Shown: positions 15,615-22,567 of the stretch, in pieces | How positions within the stretch are numbered: the first letter of the stretch is position 1 | How the letters are laid out: each line of letters begins with the position of its first letter | Assembly (NCBI RefSeq): GCF_001613005.1 | Contig: NZ_BDBN01000072.1 | Span: forward strand, 1-55,105 | Origin: Nocardia nova NBRC 15556 | Lineage (GTDB): Bacteria > Actinomycetota > Actinomycetes > Mycobacteriales > Mycobacteriaceae | Direction: 5' to 3' | Length of the DNA stretch: 55,105 bases | The notes under the pieces: model-generated | What the model saw: the letters and a program-made list of their open reading frames with translations, nothing else | Told to the model about the DNA's origin: nothing | Databases searched by the model: none | Position numbers and translations under genes: made by a program

Positions 15615-16154
15615 TTACTTACCCGTCTTTCCGACCTTGCGGCGAACGACCTCACCGGCGTAGCGGATGCCCTTGCCCTTGTACGGGTCGGGCTTGCGCA
15701 GGCCGTGGATCACTGCGGCGATCTGGCCGACCTTCTGCTTGTCGATGCCGGACACCGAGAACTTGGTGGGGGCCTCGACCTGGAAGGTGATGCCCTCGGG
15801 GGCCTCGATCGGAACCGGGTGGCTGTAGCCGAGGGCGAACTCGAGGTTCGAACCCTTCTGCTGCACGCGGTAACCGACGCCGAAGATTTCCATCTTCTTC
15901 TCGTAGCCCTGGGTCACGCCGACGATCATGTTGTTGATCAGGGTGCGGCTCAGGCCGTGCAGCGAGCGGTTGCGGCGCTCGTCGTCCGGACGGCCCACCT
16001 CCAGCTCACCGTTCTCGGCCTTGGTGACGGTGATCGGCTCGGCGACGGTGTGCGAGAGGGTGCCCTTCGGACCCTTCACCGACACCTGCTGGCCGTCGAT
16101 GGTCACCTCGACGCCGGCGGGAACCGAGATCGGCTTCTTACCGATACGCGACAT
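15615..16154 (-). CDS. rplF: 50S ribosomal protein L6
   Basis: The protein has 179 residues and starts MSRIGKKPISVPAGVEVTID, with the uL6 signature KPDPYKGKGIRYAGEVVRRK near the C-terminus. It is located near the sarcin-ricin loop. It lies 14 bp after rpsH and 3 bp before rplR. Length is canonical. Confidence 0.97.
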   Translation of the reverse strand: MSRIGKKPISVPAGVEVTIDGQQVSVKGPKGTLSHTVAEPITVTKAENGELEVGRPDDERRNRSLHGLSRTLINNMIVGVTQGYEKKMEIFGVGYRVQQKGSNLEFALGYSHPVPIEAPEGITFQVEAPTKFSVSGIDKQKVGQIAAVIHGLRKPDPYKGKGIRYAGEVVRRKVGKTGK

Positions 16155-16168
16155 TGTTCCTACCTCCC

Positions 16169-16567
16169 TTACCAGACGTAGGCGAGGACTTCCCCGCCCA
16201 CACCCTGCTGCTTGGCCTGACGGTCGGTGAGCAGGCCCTTCGACGTGGAGATAATTGCCACGCCCAGACCGCCCAGCACCTTGGGCAGGTTGGTGGATTT
16301 CGCGTACACCCGCAGACCCGGCTTCGAGACGCGGCGCACACCCTGCAGGCTGCGCTCCCGGCTCTGGCCGTACTTCAGGTCGACGATCAGGGTCTGGCCG
16401 ACGGGCGCATCCTCGGTGCGGTAGTCGGCGATGTAGCCCTCGCGCTTGAGGATCTCGGCGATGTTCGCCTTGAGCTTCGAGTGCGGGGCCTTCACCTGAT
16501 CGTGGTACGCCGAGTTGGCGTTGCGCAGACGGGTCAGAAAGTCTGCGATCGGATCAGTCATGGTCAT
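16169..16567 (-). CDS. rpsH: 30S ribosomal protein S8
   Basis: The protein has 132 residues and starts MTMTDPIADFLTRLRNANSA, with the conserved C-terminal STSKGLLTDRQAKQQGVGGE that binds 16S rRNA. The open frame extends to 16720, but MTMTDP is the known start and AAAGG lies upstream of the ATG at 16567. In most actinobacteria rpsH directly follows rpsN; here it is more than 2 kb away and appears to have its own promoter and a leader of about 170 nt. In E. coli S8 represses its operon, so a dedicated leader could matter for autoregulation, which is inference. Confidence 0.97.
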   Translation of the reverse strand: MTMTDPIADFLTRLRNANSAYHDQVKAPHSKLKANIAEILKREGYIADYRTEDAPVGQTLIVDLKYGQSRERSLQGVRRVSKPGLRVYAKSTNLPKVLGGLGVAIISTSKGLLTDRQAKQQGVGGEVLAYVW

Positions 16568-16714
16568 GTGTTGACCGTTACCTTTCTCGCCGCGGTTCCC
16601 ATACAGCACCGTCACGCGGGGCGGTCGTGGGCCTACGACAATTTCGGCTGGTCCGGCCGACACCGTTGCCGACCGGATTGGAATGCTGTCACCCGGAGCA
16701 GCGCGCACGCATAT

Positions 16715-16730
16715 GGGCACGAGGGTGCCC
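16715..16730 (-). other. Short hairpin in the rpsH leader
   Basis: Inverted repeat GGGCAC-GAGG-GTGCCC just downstream of the predicted rpsH transcription start. It would form a 6-bp stem with a 4-nt loop at the very 5' end of the mRNA. It may stabilise the message or be a regulatory element; there is no further evidence. Confidence 0.4.
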
Positions 16731-16743
16731 GAGCAACCGGTCT

Positions 16744-16771
16744 AGTGTAGGCGAGCGGTATGAGCGGGCAA
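16744..16771 (-). promoter_or_regulatory. Candidate sigma-A-type promoter for rpsH operon
   Basis: On the minus strand, TTGCCC (16766-16771) and TACACT (16744-16749) are separated by 16 bp, fitting a housekeeping promoter. The same -10 hexamer is found before rplN. The inferred start near 16737 gives a leader of about 170 nt before rpsH. Confidence 0.5.
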
Positions 16772-16828
16772 AATCGGGGTGACCACCGCCGACTGCGTCA
16801 CAGCGCGCCGTACTCCGCCGCGCTTCGG

Positions 16829-17200
16829 CTACACCTCGAGTTCCTCTTCGATGCCGCGCAGGCGATGCCGCGCCGGAGCGAGGTTCGCCCGGCCACGATC
16901 CAAGGCCAAATAGAGGAACAGGCCCTTGGAAGTGCGGCCGGTCATCGGGCGAATGATGTGGTACTGCGTGGACAGGGAGATCAGAATGTCCTCGATCTCC
17001 TCGTTGAGGCCCAACTGTTCGATGGTACGCAGTTTCGCGCGCACCACCTCCGTATTACCGGCACCGGCGACCTGCAGGTCCAGAGCCTTCGAACTGCCGA
17101 GCATTCCCAGCGACATGCCGCTGTTGTAATCGACGACCGATGCGCCGAGCGCGCAGTCGATCGCCATCATTTCCTTCAGCGCCAGATCCAAATTGGACAT
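16829..17200 (-). CDS. Roadblock/LC7-like domain protein
   Basis: The protein has 123 residues and starts MSNLDLALKEMMAIDCALGA. The pattern of an N-terminal helix, strands VVDYNSGMSLGMLG, a central helix and EDILISLSTQYHIIRPM followed by a strand (GLFLYLALDR) fits the roadblock/LC7 fold used by small GTPase regulators such as CvnB and MglB. No CvnA kinase, DUF742 or CvnD GTPase is nearby, so it is not a complete conservon. It aligns by eye with the next upstream gene (VVRA, EDI/TEI and L-A-x-x-R-x-x-L-R motifs), suggesting tandem duplicates. Its partner and role are unknown. Confidence 0.7.
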   Translation of the reverse strand: MSNLDLALKEMMAIDCALGASVVDYNSGMSLGMLGSSKALDLQVAGAGNTEVVRAKLRTIEQLGLNEEIEDILISLSTQYHIIRPMTGRTSKGLFLYLALDRGRANLAPARHRLRGIEEELEV

Positions 17201-17282
17201 AATATTCCCGGAACGAACCGTCCCCCGCGTGCAACACCCCGGTACTTCTCTCCTGCTCCAGCCGTGTCATTCCACGGCCAGG

Positions 17283-17654
17283 TCAGCGCCCATGACTGCC
17301 TTCGGCGAGTTCGGACAGGATCGCGCGCAGCTGGTATCGGGACATCGCCAGATTCCCGGTCTCCTCGTCGAAGAGGACGTGGACGAACAGCCGGCCGTCG
17401 AAATCGCCGTCGACCATATTCAGCAGGTGATAGCCGCGGGGGCCGGACACGATGATTTCGGTGACGTCGTCGTCCGGTTCCGCACCCAGCGCCGGGCAAT
17501 TCAGCACGGCGCGCACCACATCCGTTGTGGCAGCGGCATCCTCGTGCTCGTCGATCGGATCGTGCCTACCGGCGGCGGCGACGGCGAGCCCACTCGCCCC
17601 GTCCACCAACGTCACTCCGCGCGCACCCGGAACTTTCGTCGCGCCACAGGTCAT
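17283..17654 (-). CDS. Roadblock/LC7-like hypothetical protein (divergent tandem paralogue)
   Basis: With the start at 17654 the protein has 123 residues (MTCGATKVPGARGVTLVDGA). It shares the plan of the downstream roadblock-like protein: VTLVDGASGLAVAAAG, TDVVRAVLN, VTEIIVSGPRGYHLLNMV, then LFVHVLFDEETGNLAMSRYQLRAIL. A longer frame to an ATG at 17720 exists, but its extra codons lack the strong G/C third-position bias of the rest and neither start has a clear ribosome-binding site, so the start is uncertain. The fold assignment rests on manual comparison and is weaker than for its neighbour. Confidence 0.55.
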   Translation of the reverse strand: MTCGATKVPGARGVTLVDGASGLAVAAAGRHDPIDEHEDAAATTDVVRAVLNCPALGAEPDDDVTEIIVSGPRGYHLLNMVDGDFDGRLFVHVLFDEETGNLAMSRYQLRAILSELAEGSHGR

Positions 17655-17816
17655 CCGGTTCGCATCAGGCCCGGTACAGCCGAAACCCGCTACCCGCACC
17701 CATGTTTCGGGCAGTCCCATTCACCGGCCGGGTGCCAACTGGACAGTCGAGCAAATCGCAGGTGCACACCCGGTCCCGGCATCCGGACAGATCGGACGAC
17801 CGCGGCGCGAACCGGG

Positions 17817-18386
17817 TCAGAACGGTGCGAAGCTCGGCTGAATCGCCCTGTCGGCGATCAACTCCGCCACATCCTCCGGCTCCAAGAACGTCAACTCGTC
17901 CGGACCGGCGACGTCCCGGGGTTCGGGATTTCGCAGCCGGTCGACGAAGCGAAGCACGAATCCGGTGAACGGTCCGTCGAAGACCTCGGTGCCGACCTCG
18001 TGCACCATCGTCACGACCTTCCAACGCTCCGGGTCCGGATCACAGGGCAGGAAGAAATGTTCGTCGCCGCTGTGGTCGTAGCCCCAGGAAATGAGACCCC
18101 CCGGCTCGGGGTGAATCGGATACGGCACGTCATCGGGATCGTCTTCTCGCAATTCGCCGAATGTTTCGTGGATGAGCTGCATGCGCTCCAGCAGCGGACT
18201 CGGTCCCTGCGGATGAAAGACGGCGAGCTCTCCGGAAATCACCCCACTGCCGTAGGCATCGAGAAACGCCTTGAAGTCACCGGGCAATGCGGCGCCCACA
18301 TAGTTCTCGACCTGCGCCCAATCGCCGGCCGCGCGCCGCGGCGCCGGAGCGCCCAGCAACCGCACGAGTTCATCGAAATCCGTCAC
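17817..18386 (-). CDS. SMI1/KNR4 (SUKH) family protein
   Basis: The protein has 189 residues and a GTG start (TDFDELVRLLGAPAPRRAAG) preceded by GGGGAAG. W-x-x-V-E-x-x-(V/L)-G-x-x-L-P-x-D-F-K-x-F-L-D-x-Y-G-S-G near the N-terminus is the SUKH-family signature, and ISWGYDHSGDEHFFL in the middle is typical too. In bacteria these proteins often neutralise cognate toxins of contact-dependent or polymorphic systems, but many are orphans with unknown roles. No toxin gene is adjacent; the nearest toxin-like genes are the WXG100-like proteins 8 kb away. It sits in the break between rpsN and rpsH. Confidence 0.8.
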   Translation of the reverse strand: MTDFDELVRLLGAPAPRRAAGDWAQVENYVGAALPGDFKAFLDAYGSGVISGELAVFHPQGPSPLLERMQLIHETFGELREDDPDDVPYPIHPEPGGLISWGYDHSGDEHFFLPCDPDPERWKVVTMVHEVGTEVFDGPFTGFVLRFVDRLRNPEPRDVAGPDELTFLEPEDVAELIADRAIQPSFAPF

Positions 18387-18596
18387 GCACTTCCCCGTTC
18401 CATCGACAGCCGAGCGGTGGACAAGGTAGCCGCGCGATATGAACTGCGCCGGCGATTCGTTGCCAGCAGTGAGAAGGACGCGAACGGCAAATCTTTTGCG
18501 CCACAGGATTTCCGGCGGAGTATGGACGCGTCGATCCCCGAGCCGGATTTTCGCGGAGATTGCACGAGGAGTTCGAAACCTTCACCCCCAACACAA

Positions 18597-18632
18597 GAAA
18601 GGGTACGGACTCGGATGAGTCCGTACCCTTTC
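18597..18632 (-). terminator. Strong terminator after rpsN
   Basis: Perfect 16-bp stem GAAAGGGTACGGACTC / GAGTCCGTACCCTTTC with a 4-nt loop, 50 bp after the rpsN stop. The minus-strand tail reads TTGTGTTG. This is the strongest hairpin in the window and marks the end of rplN-rplX-rplE-rpsN. Confidence 0.85.
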
Positions 18633-18681
18633 TCGATTCGATTGTCGCGCTCAGCGCGGGCGCTGCGTCAGCAGCGCCGGC

Positions 18682-18867
18682 TCACCAGGAGCTCTTGTGC
18701 ACGCCCGGCAGCTCGCCGCGGTGCGCCATCTCACGGACGCAGACGCGGCACAGGCCGAACTTGCGGTAGACCGCGCGGGGGCGGCCGCAGCGCTGGCAGC
18801 GGGTGTAGCCACGCACGGCGAACTTCGGCTTCGCGGCGGCCTTGTTGACGAGAGCTTTCTTAGCCAT
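18682..18867 (-). CDS. rpsN: 30S ribosomal protein S14, zinc-binding type
   Basis: The protein has 61 residues and starts MAKKALVNKAAAKPKFAVRG. The C-x2-C ... C-x2-C pairs (RCQRCG and LCRVCV) show the zinc-binding (type Z) form of uS14. It is assembled in the 30S head. The ATG at 18867 is preferred over the longer frame to 18927, which overlaps rplE. It lies 4 bp after rplE and is followed by a strong terminator instead of rpsH. Confidence 0.96.
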   Translation of the reverse strand: MAKKALVNKAAAKPKFAVRGYTRCQRCGRPRAVYRKFGLCRVCVREMAHRGELPGVHKSSW

Positions 18868-18871
18868 GTGC

Positions 18872-19435
18872 TCAGTTCTCCTTGAACGGGAAGCCGAGGT
18901 GCTTGAGCAGGGCGCGGCCCTCCTCATCGTTGGTCGCGGTAGTAACGACCGTGATGTCCATACCGCGCGGACGGTCGATGGAGTCCACGTCGATCTCGTG
19001 GAACATCGACTGCTCGCTCAGGCCGAACGTGTAGTTGCCGTTGCCGTCGAACTGCTTCGGCGACAGGCCGCGGAAGTCGCGGATACGGGGCAGCGCGATG
19101 GACACCAGGCGGTCCAGGAACTCCCACATGCGGTCGCCACGCAGCGTGACGCGCGCACCGATCGGCATACCCTCACGCAGCTTGAACTGCGCGATGGACT
19201 TGCGGGCCTTGCGGATCTCCGGCTTCTGACCGGTGATCAGGGCCAGGTCGTTGACGGCGCCGTTGATCAGCTTGGCGTCGCGGGCGGCGTCACCGACACC
19301 CATGTTGACGACGACCTTCACCACGCCCGGGATCTGCATCACGTTGGCGTAGTTGAACTCGTTGTTCAGCGCGTCCTTGATCTCCGCGCGGTAGCGCAGC
19401 TTCAGGCGGGGCTGAATCTTTTCAGACGTGGTCAT
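18872..19435 (-). CDS. rplE: 50S ribosomal protein L5
   Basis: The protein has 187 residues. The uL5 core NVMQIPGVVKVVVNMGVGDA, LREGMPIGARVTLRG and FDGNGNYTFGLSEQ are all present. It binds 5S rRNA in the central protuberance. It lies 2 bp after rplX and 4 bp before rpsN. Length is standard for actinobacteria. Confidence 0.97.
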   Translation of the reverse strand: MTTSEKIQPRLKLRYRAEIKDALNNEFNYANVMQIPGVVKVVVNMGVGDAARDAKLINGAVNDLALITGQKPEIRKARKSIAQFKLREGMPIGARVTLRGDRMWEFLDRLVSIALPRIRDFRGLSPKQFDGNGNYTFGLSEQSMFHEIDVDSIDRPRGMDITVVTTATNDEEGRALLKHLGFPFKEN

Positions 19436-19437
19436 GC

Positions 19438-19752
19438 TCAGATGTCCTTCCCGTTGCGACGGGAGATGCGCACCCGCTTGCCGTTCTCGTCGGTGCGGTA
19501 ACCCACCCGGGTCGGCTTGCCGTCGGAGTCGACAACCATCACGTTGGACACGTGGATGGGCGCCTCCTGGGTCACGATGCCGCCGGAGCTGGCGCCGCGC
19601 TGGTTCGCGGAGTTCGCGACGTGCTTCTTGATCCGGTTCACGCCCTCGACCAGGACCTTGTCGGTCGCCGGGTAGGCCTGGATGACCTTGCCCTTTGCGC
19701 CCTTGTCCTTACCCGAGACGACGATCACGGTGTCGCCCTTGTGCACCTTCAT
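19438..19752 (-). CDS. rplX: 50S ribosomal protein L24
   Basis: The protein has 104 residues and starts MKVHKGDTVIVVSGKDKGAK, the KOW motif of uL24, followed by VEGVNRIKKH. It is an early assembly initiator that binds the 5' end of 23S rRNA. It starts 1 bp after the rplN stop and ends 2 bp before rplE. Confidence 0.97.
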   Translation of the reverse strand: MKVHKGDTVIVVSGKDKGAKGKVIQAYPATDKVLVEGVNRIKKHVANSANQRGASSGGIVTQEAPIHVSNVMVVDSDGKPTRVGYRTDENGKRVRISRRNGKDI

Positions 19753-19753
19753 G

Positions 19754-20122
19754 TCAGAGCACCTCCGGGGCCAGCGAAACGATCTTCATGAACCGCTTGT
19801 CACGCAGCTCGCGGCCGACGGGGCCGAAGATGCGGGTGCCACGCGGATCGTTGTCCGCCTTGATCAGCACCGCGGCGTTCTCGTCGAACTTGATGTACGA
19901 GCCGTCCGGACGACGACGCTCCTTGACGGTGCGCACGACGACCGCCTTGACGACGTCACCCTTCTTGACGTTGCCGCCGGGGATGGCGTCCTTGACGGTG
20001 GCGACGATGACGTCGCCGATACCGGCATAGCGACGCGACGACCCGCCGAGCACGCGGATGCACAGAATCTCCTTGGCACCCGTGTTGTCGGCGACGCGCA
20101 GTCGCGACTCCTGCTGAATCAC
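19754..20122 (-). CDS. rplN: 50S ribosomal protein L14
   Basis: The protein has 122 residues and a GTG start (IQQESRLRVADNTGAKEILC), preceded by AGGAGG 6 bp upstream; the longer frame to 20179 has no support. The uL14 core VKKGDVVKAVVVRT and the C-terminal GTRIFGPVGRELRDKRFMKI are canonical. It forms part of the intersubunit bridge B8. It is the first gene of its unit here; the S10 operon is not upstream but presumably elsewhere, and a divergent peptidase gene follows. Confidence 0.97.
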   Translation of the reverse strand: MIQQESRLRVADNTGAKEILCIRVLGGSSRRYAGIGDVIVATVKDAIPGGNVKKGDVVKAVVVRTVKERRRPDGSYIKFDENAAVLIKADNDPRGTRIFGPVGRELRDKRFMKIVSLAPEVL

Positions 20123-20525
20123 TTCAGCTCCTCCTAGACCTGGACGTAATGCACGCCGGATTGCCGACCCGACGGGCATGGTCAGTTGCCCTTCGACGGA
20201 CCTTGACGGCCCGCTCCCGCAAGCTCAGCGGGGCAGCGCCTGCCAGCGGTTTTGCATGATCGGAAGGATCAACCACTGTGGGTTCGCGGCCGAAGTGCGG
20301 GCACAATACCCGCAGGCAACCCGACAAGTGTAGCGAAGCCGCAGGTCGCGCCCAAATCAGGGTCGAACGGGGTCCGGCACGGCCACCCCACGGGTGGCGG
20401 TCGAACTCAGCCGAGTCTCAGCAGGTTCGGTTAGCCTCTCACGGACGCAACCGGCCCGGCCTCCGCGTGGAGTCGCAGTGACGGTCGTCGCGCAGGTGCA
20501 CGATGAGTCGGGGAGAGGATTTTCT
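20123..20525. other. Divergent intergenic region between rplN and M13 peptidase
   Basis: These 403 bp hold the rplN leader and promoter and the peptidase promoter. Apart from the -10/-35 pair on the minus strand reported separately, I see no gene, long inverted repeat or iron box. Confidence 0.5.
20327..20355 (-). promoter_or_regulatory. Candidate promoter for rplN operon
   Basis: On the minus strand, TTGGGC (20350-20355) and TACACT (20327-20332) are spaced 17 bp apart, fitting a housekeeping promoter. The start near 20320 would give a leader of about 200 nt. The -10 is identical to that proposed for rpsH. Confidence 0.5.
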
Positions 20526-22565
20526 GTGACATCGTCCGGTCGCCAGGTCCGCCTGGGTCGCCGCTCGTTCCTGATCGCCCTCGGCGCGGTGCCGGTGGCC
20601 ACCGCCCTGGTGGCGTGCAATAGCGACGCGAAGCCGAAACCCCTCACCGGCCCCGATCTGTCGGGCGTCGATCCCGCGGTGCGGCCGCAGGACGATCTGT
20701 ACCGCAATATCAACGGCGCCTGGCTGCGCACCTACCAACTGCCGCCGGACAAGGTCTCCTACGGCACCTTCGCCGAGGTGTCCGATCGGGTCGAAGGGCA
20801 GCTGCGCGAGGTCATCGACGGAATCCACGATCCCAAGGACGGGTCGGAGGGCCAGCAGATCCGCGACCTCTACGACGCGCGGATGGATCTCGACACACTC
20901 GAGAAGCTCGGCACCACCCCGCTGCAACCGCTGTTCGCGCGGATCGACGGGGCGCAGACCAAGGCCGATCTCGCGAAGGTCATGGGCGCGCTGCCGCTGG
21001 GCGGCCTGATCGGGCTCGGTGTGAGTATCGACCGCAAGAATTCGAATGCCTACATTCCGTCCGTGGGCCAGTCCGGTCTCGGAATGAGCGAGCAGTACTA
21101 CCGGAAACCCGAATTCGCGCAATATCTTTCCGCGTACCAGACGCTGCTGCACAAACTGGCGACCGGCGCCGGCCTGCCCGATCCGGACGGCGCGGCCGAA
21201 CGCACACTGGATCTCGAGAAGCGCATCGCCGCCGGTTACTGGGACAACGTGCGCACCCGCGACTCCGATGCCACCTACAACCTCATGGCGTGGAACGAGA
21301 TGACCACGCTGGCACCGGGTTTCGACTGGGAGCCGTGGCTGGCCGGCAGCACCGACCGGCCCAAGGAACTGTTCGGGAAGATGGTCGTCGGCGAACCGTC
21401 GTTCGTCACCGCGGCCGGGCAGCTGTGGACCGAGGTGGATATCAACATCTGGCGAGAATGGCTGAAGCTCAGCCTGCTGCGCAAATACGCCAAGTACATG
21501 AACAAGGATCTGTCGGACGCGAATTTCGATTTCCTGAAGGCCACCAGCGGGATCGAGCAGCGCCCGGAGCTGTGGAAGTCGGCGGTCGCGGTGGTCGACG
21601 CCAATCTCGGTGAGCAGCTGGGCAAGTTGTACGCGGCGAAATACTTTCCGCCGCAGGCGAAGACGCGCGCCAAGGAGCTGGTCGACAATCTGCTGGCCGC
21701 CTATCGCGACAACTTCCGCAACTCGTCGTGGATGTCGCCGCGGACCCGCGAGGCCGCGATCGCGAAACTGGACAAGATCACGGTCAAGATCGGCTACCCC
21801 GACAAGTGGGTGGACTATTCGAAGCTGAAGGTCACGCGCGGCCGGCTGGTCGAATCCCTGCTCGCCATCGAGGCTTTCGAGGCGAAGCGTTCGATGGACA
21901 AGCTGGGGACGCCGGTGGACAAGGCCGAATGGGGTATGTCGCCGCAGACCGTCAACGCCTACTACGAGGCAACCTCCAATTCCATCAACTTCCCGGCCGC
22001 GATCCTGCAAGCCCCGTTCTTCGACACCGACGCCGAACCGGCGGTGAACTACGGCGCGATCGGCGCGACCATCGGCCACGAGATCGGGCACGGCTTCGAC
22101 GACCAGGGCTCGAAGTACAACGGCGACGGCAATCGCGAGGACTGGTGGACCCCGGAGGACCGGACCGCCTTCGAGGCCAAGACGAAGCAGCTGATCGATC
22201 AGTACAACGCCCTGGTGCCCGAGGGCCTGCCGCCCAGCGATCACGTCAACGGCCAGCTGACCGTCGGTGAGAACCTCGCCGACCTGCGCGGACTGATGAT
22301 CGCGCTGGCCGCCTTCCGCATCGAGGAAGCCAAGAACGGCCGCAACACGCCCGACTACACCCCGATGTTCCAGTCCTGGGGCCGCAATTGGCGGGAGAAG
22401 CAGACCCAGCAGTCGCTCGAACAGCAGGTTGCCACGGATCCGCACTCCCCCGGCGAATTCCGCTGCAACCAGGTGGTGCGCAATCTGCCGGAGTTCTACG
22501 CGACCTTCGGCGTCCAGCCCTCGGACAAGCTCTTCCTGCCCGAGGACCAGCGCGTGATTCTGTGA
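20526..22565 (+). CDS. M13 family zinc metallopeptidase, predicted Tat lipoprotein
   Basis: With the GTG start at 20526 (GAGAGG ribosome-binding site 7 bp before) the protein has 679 residues. The N-terminus has a twin-arginine motif (GRRSFL), a hydrophobic stretch and a lipobox (LVAC), so export by Tat and lipid anchoring are predicted. The neprilysin-type catalytic site is intact: H518-E519-x-x-H522 within GHEIGHGFDDQG, and E582-N-L-A-D586. NAYYEATSNSINFPAAILQ is also characteristic. Zmp1 of M. tuberculosis is the closest known relative I can name, but it lacks such a signal as I recall. Family members cleave short peptides outside the cytoplasm. Its stop lies 2 bp from the stop of the convergent gene. 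Confidence 0.93.
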   Translation: MTSSGRQVRLGRRSFLIALGAVPVATALVACNSDAKPKPLTGPDLSGVDPAVRPQDDLYRNINGAWLRTYQLPPDKVSYGTFAEVSDRVEGQLREVIDGIHDPKDGSEGQQIRDLYDARMDLDTLEKLGTTPLQPLFARIDGAQTKADLAKVMGALPLGGLIGLGVSIDRKNSNAYIPSVGQSGLGMSEQYYRKPEFAQYLSAYQTLLHKLATGAGLPDPDGAAERTLDLEKRIAAGYWDNVRTRDSDATYNLMAWNEMTTLAPGFDWEPWLAGSTDRPKELFGKMVVGEPSFVTAAGQLWTEVDINIWREWLKLSLLRKYAKYMNKDLSDANFDFLKATSGIEQRPELWKSAVAVVDANLGEQLGKLYAAKYFPPQAKTRAKELVDNLLAAYRDNFRNSSWMSPRTREAAIAKLDKITVKIGYPDKWVDYSKLKVTRGRLVESLLAIEAFEAKRSMDKLGTPVDKAEWGMSPQTVNAYYEATSNSINFPAAILQAPFFDTDAEPAVNYGAIGATIGHEIGHGFDDQGSKYNGDGNREDWWTPEDRTAFEAKTKQLIDQYNALVPEGLPPSDHVNGQLTVGENLADLRGLMIALAAFRIEEAKNGRNTPDYTPMFQSWGRNWREKQTQQSLEQQVATDPHSPGEFRCNQVVRNLPEFYATFGVQPSDKLFLPEDQRVIL

Positions 22566-22567
22566 GG

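Noticed and set aside
16568..16720. Upstream extension of the rpsH frame
   Set aside because: Known S8 proteins start MTMTDPIADF; the extension would also run through the proposed leader hairpin region.
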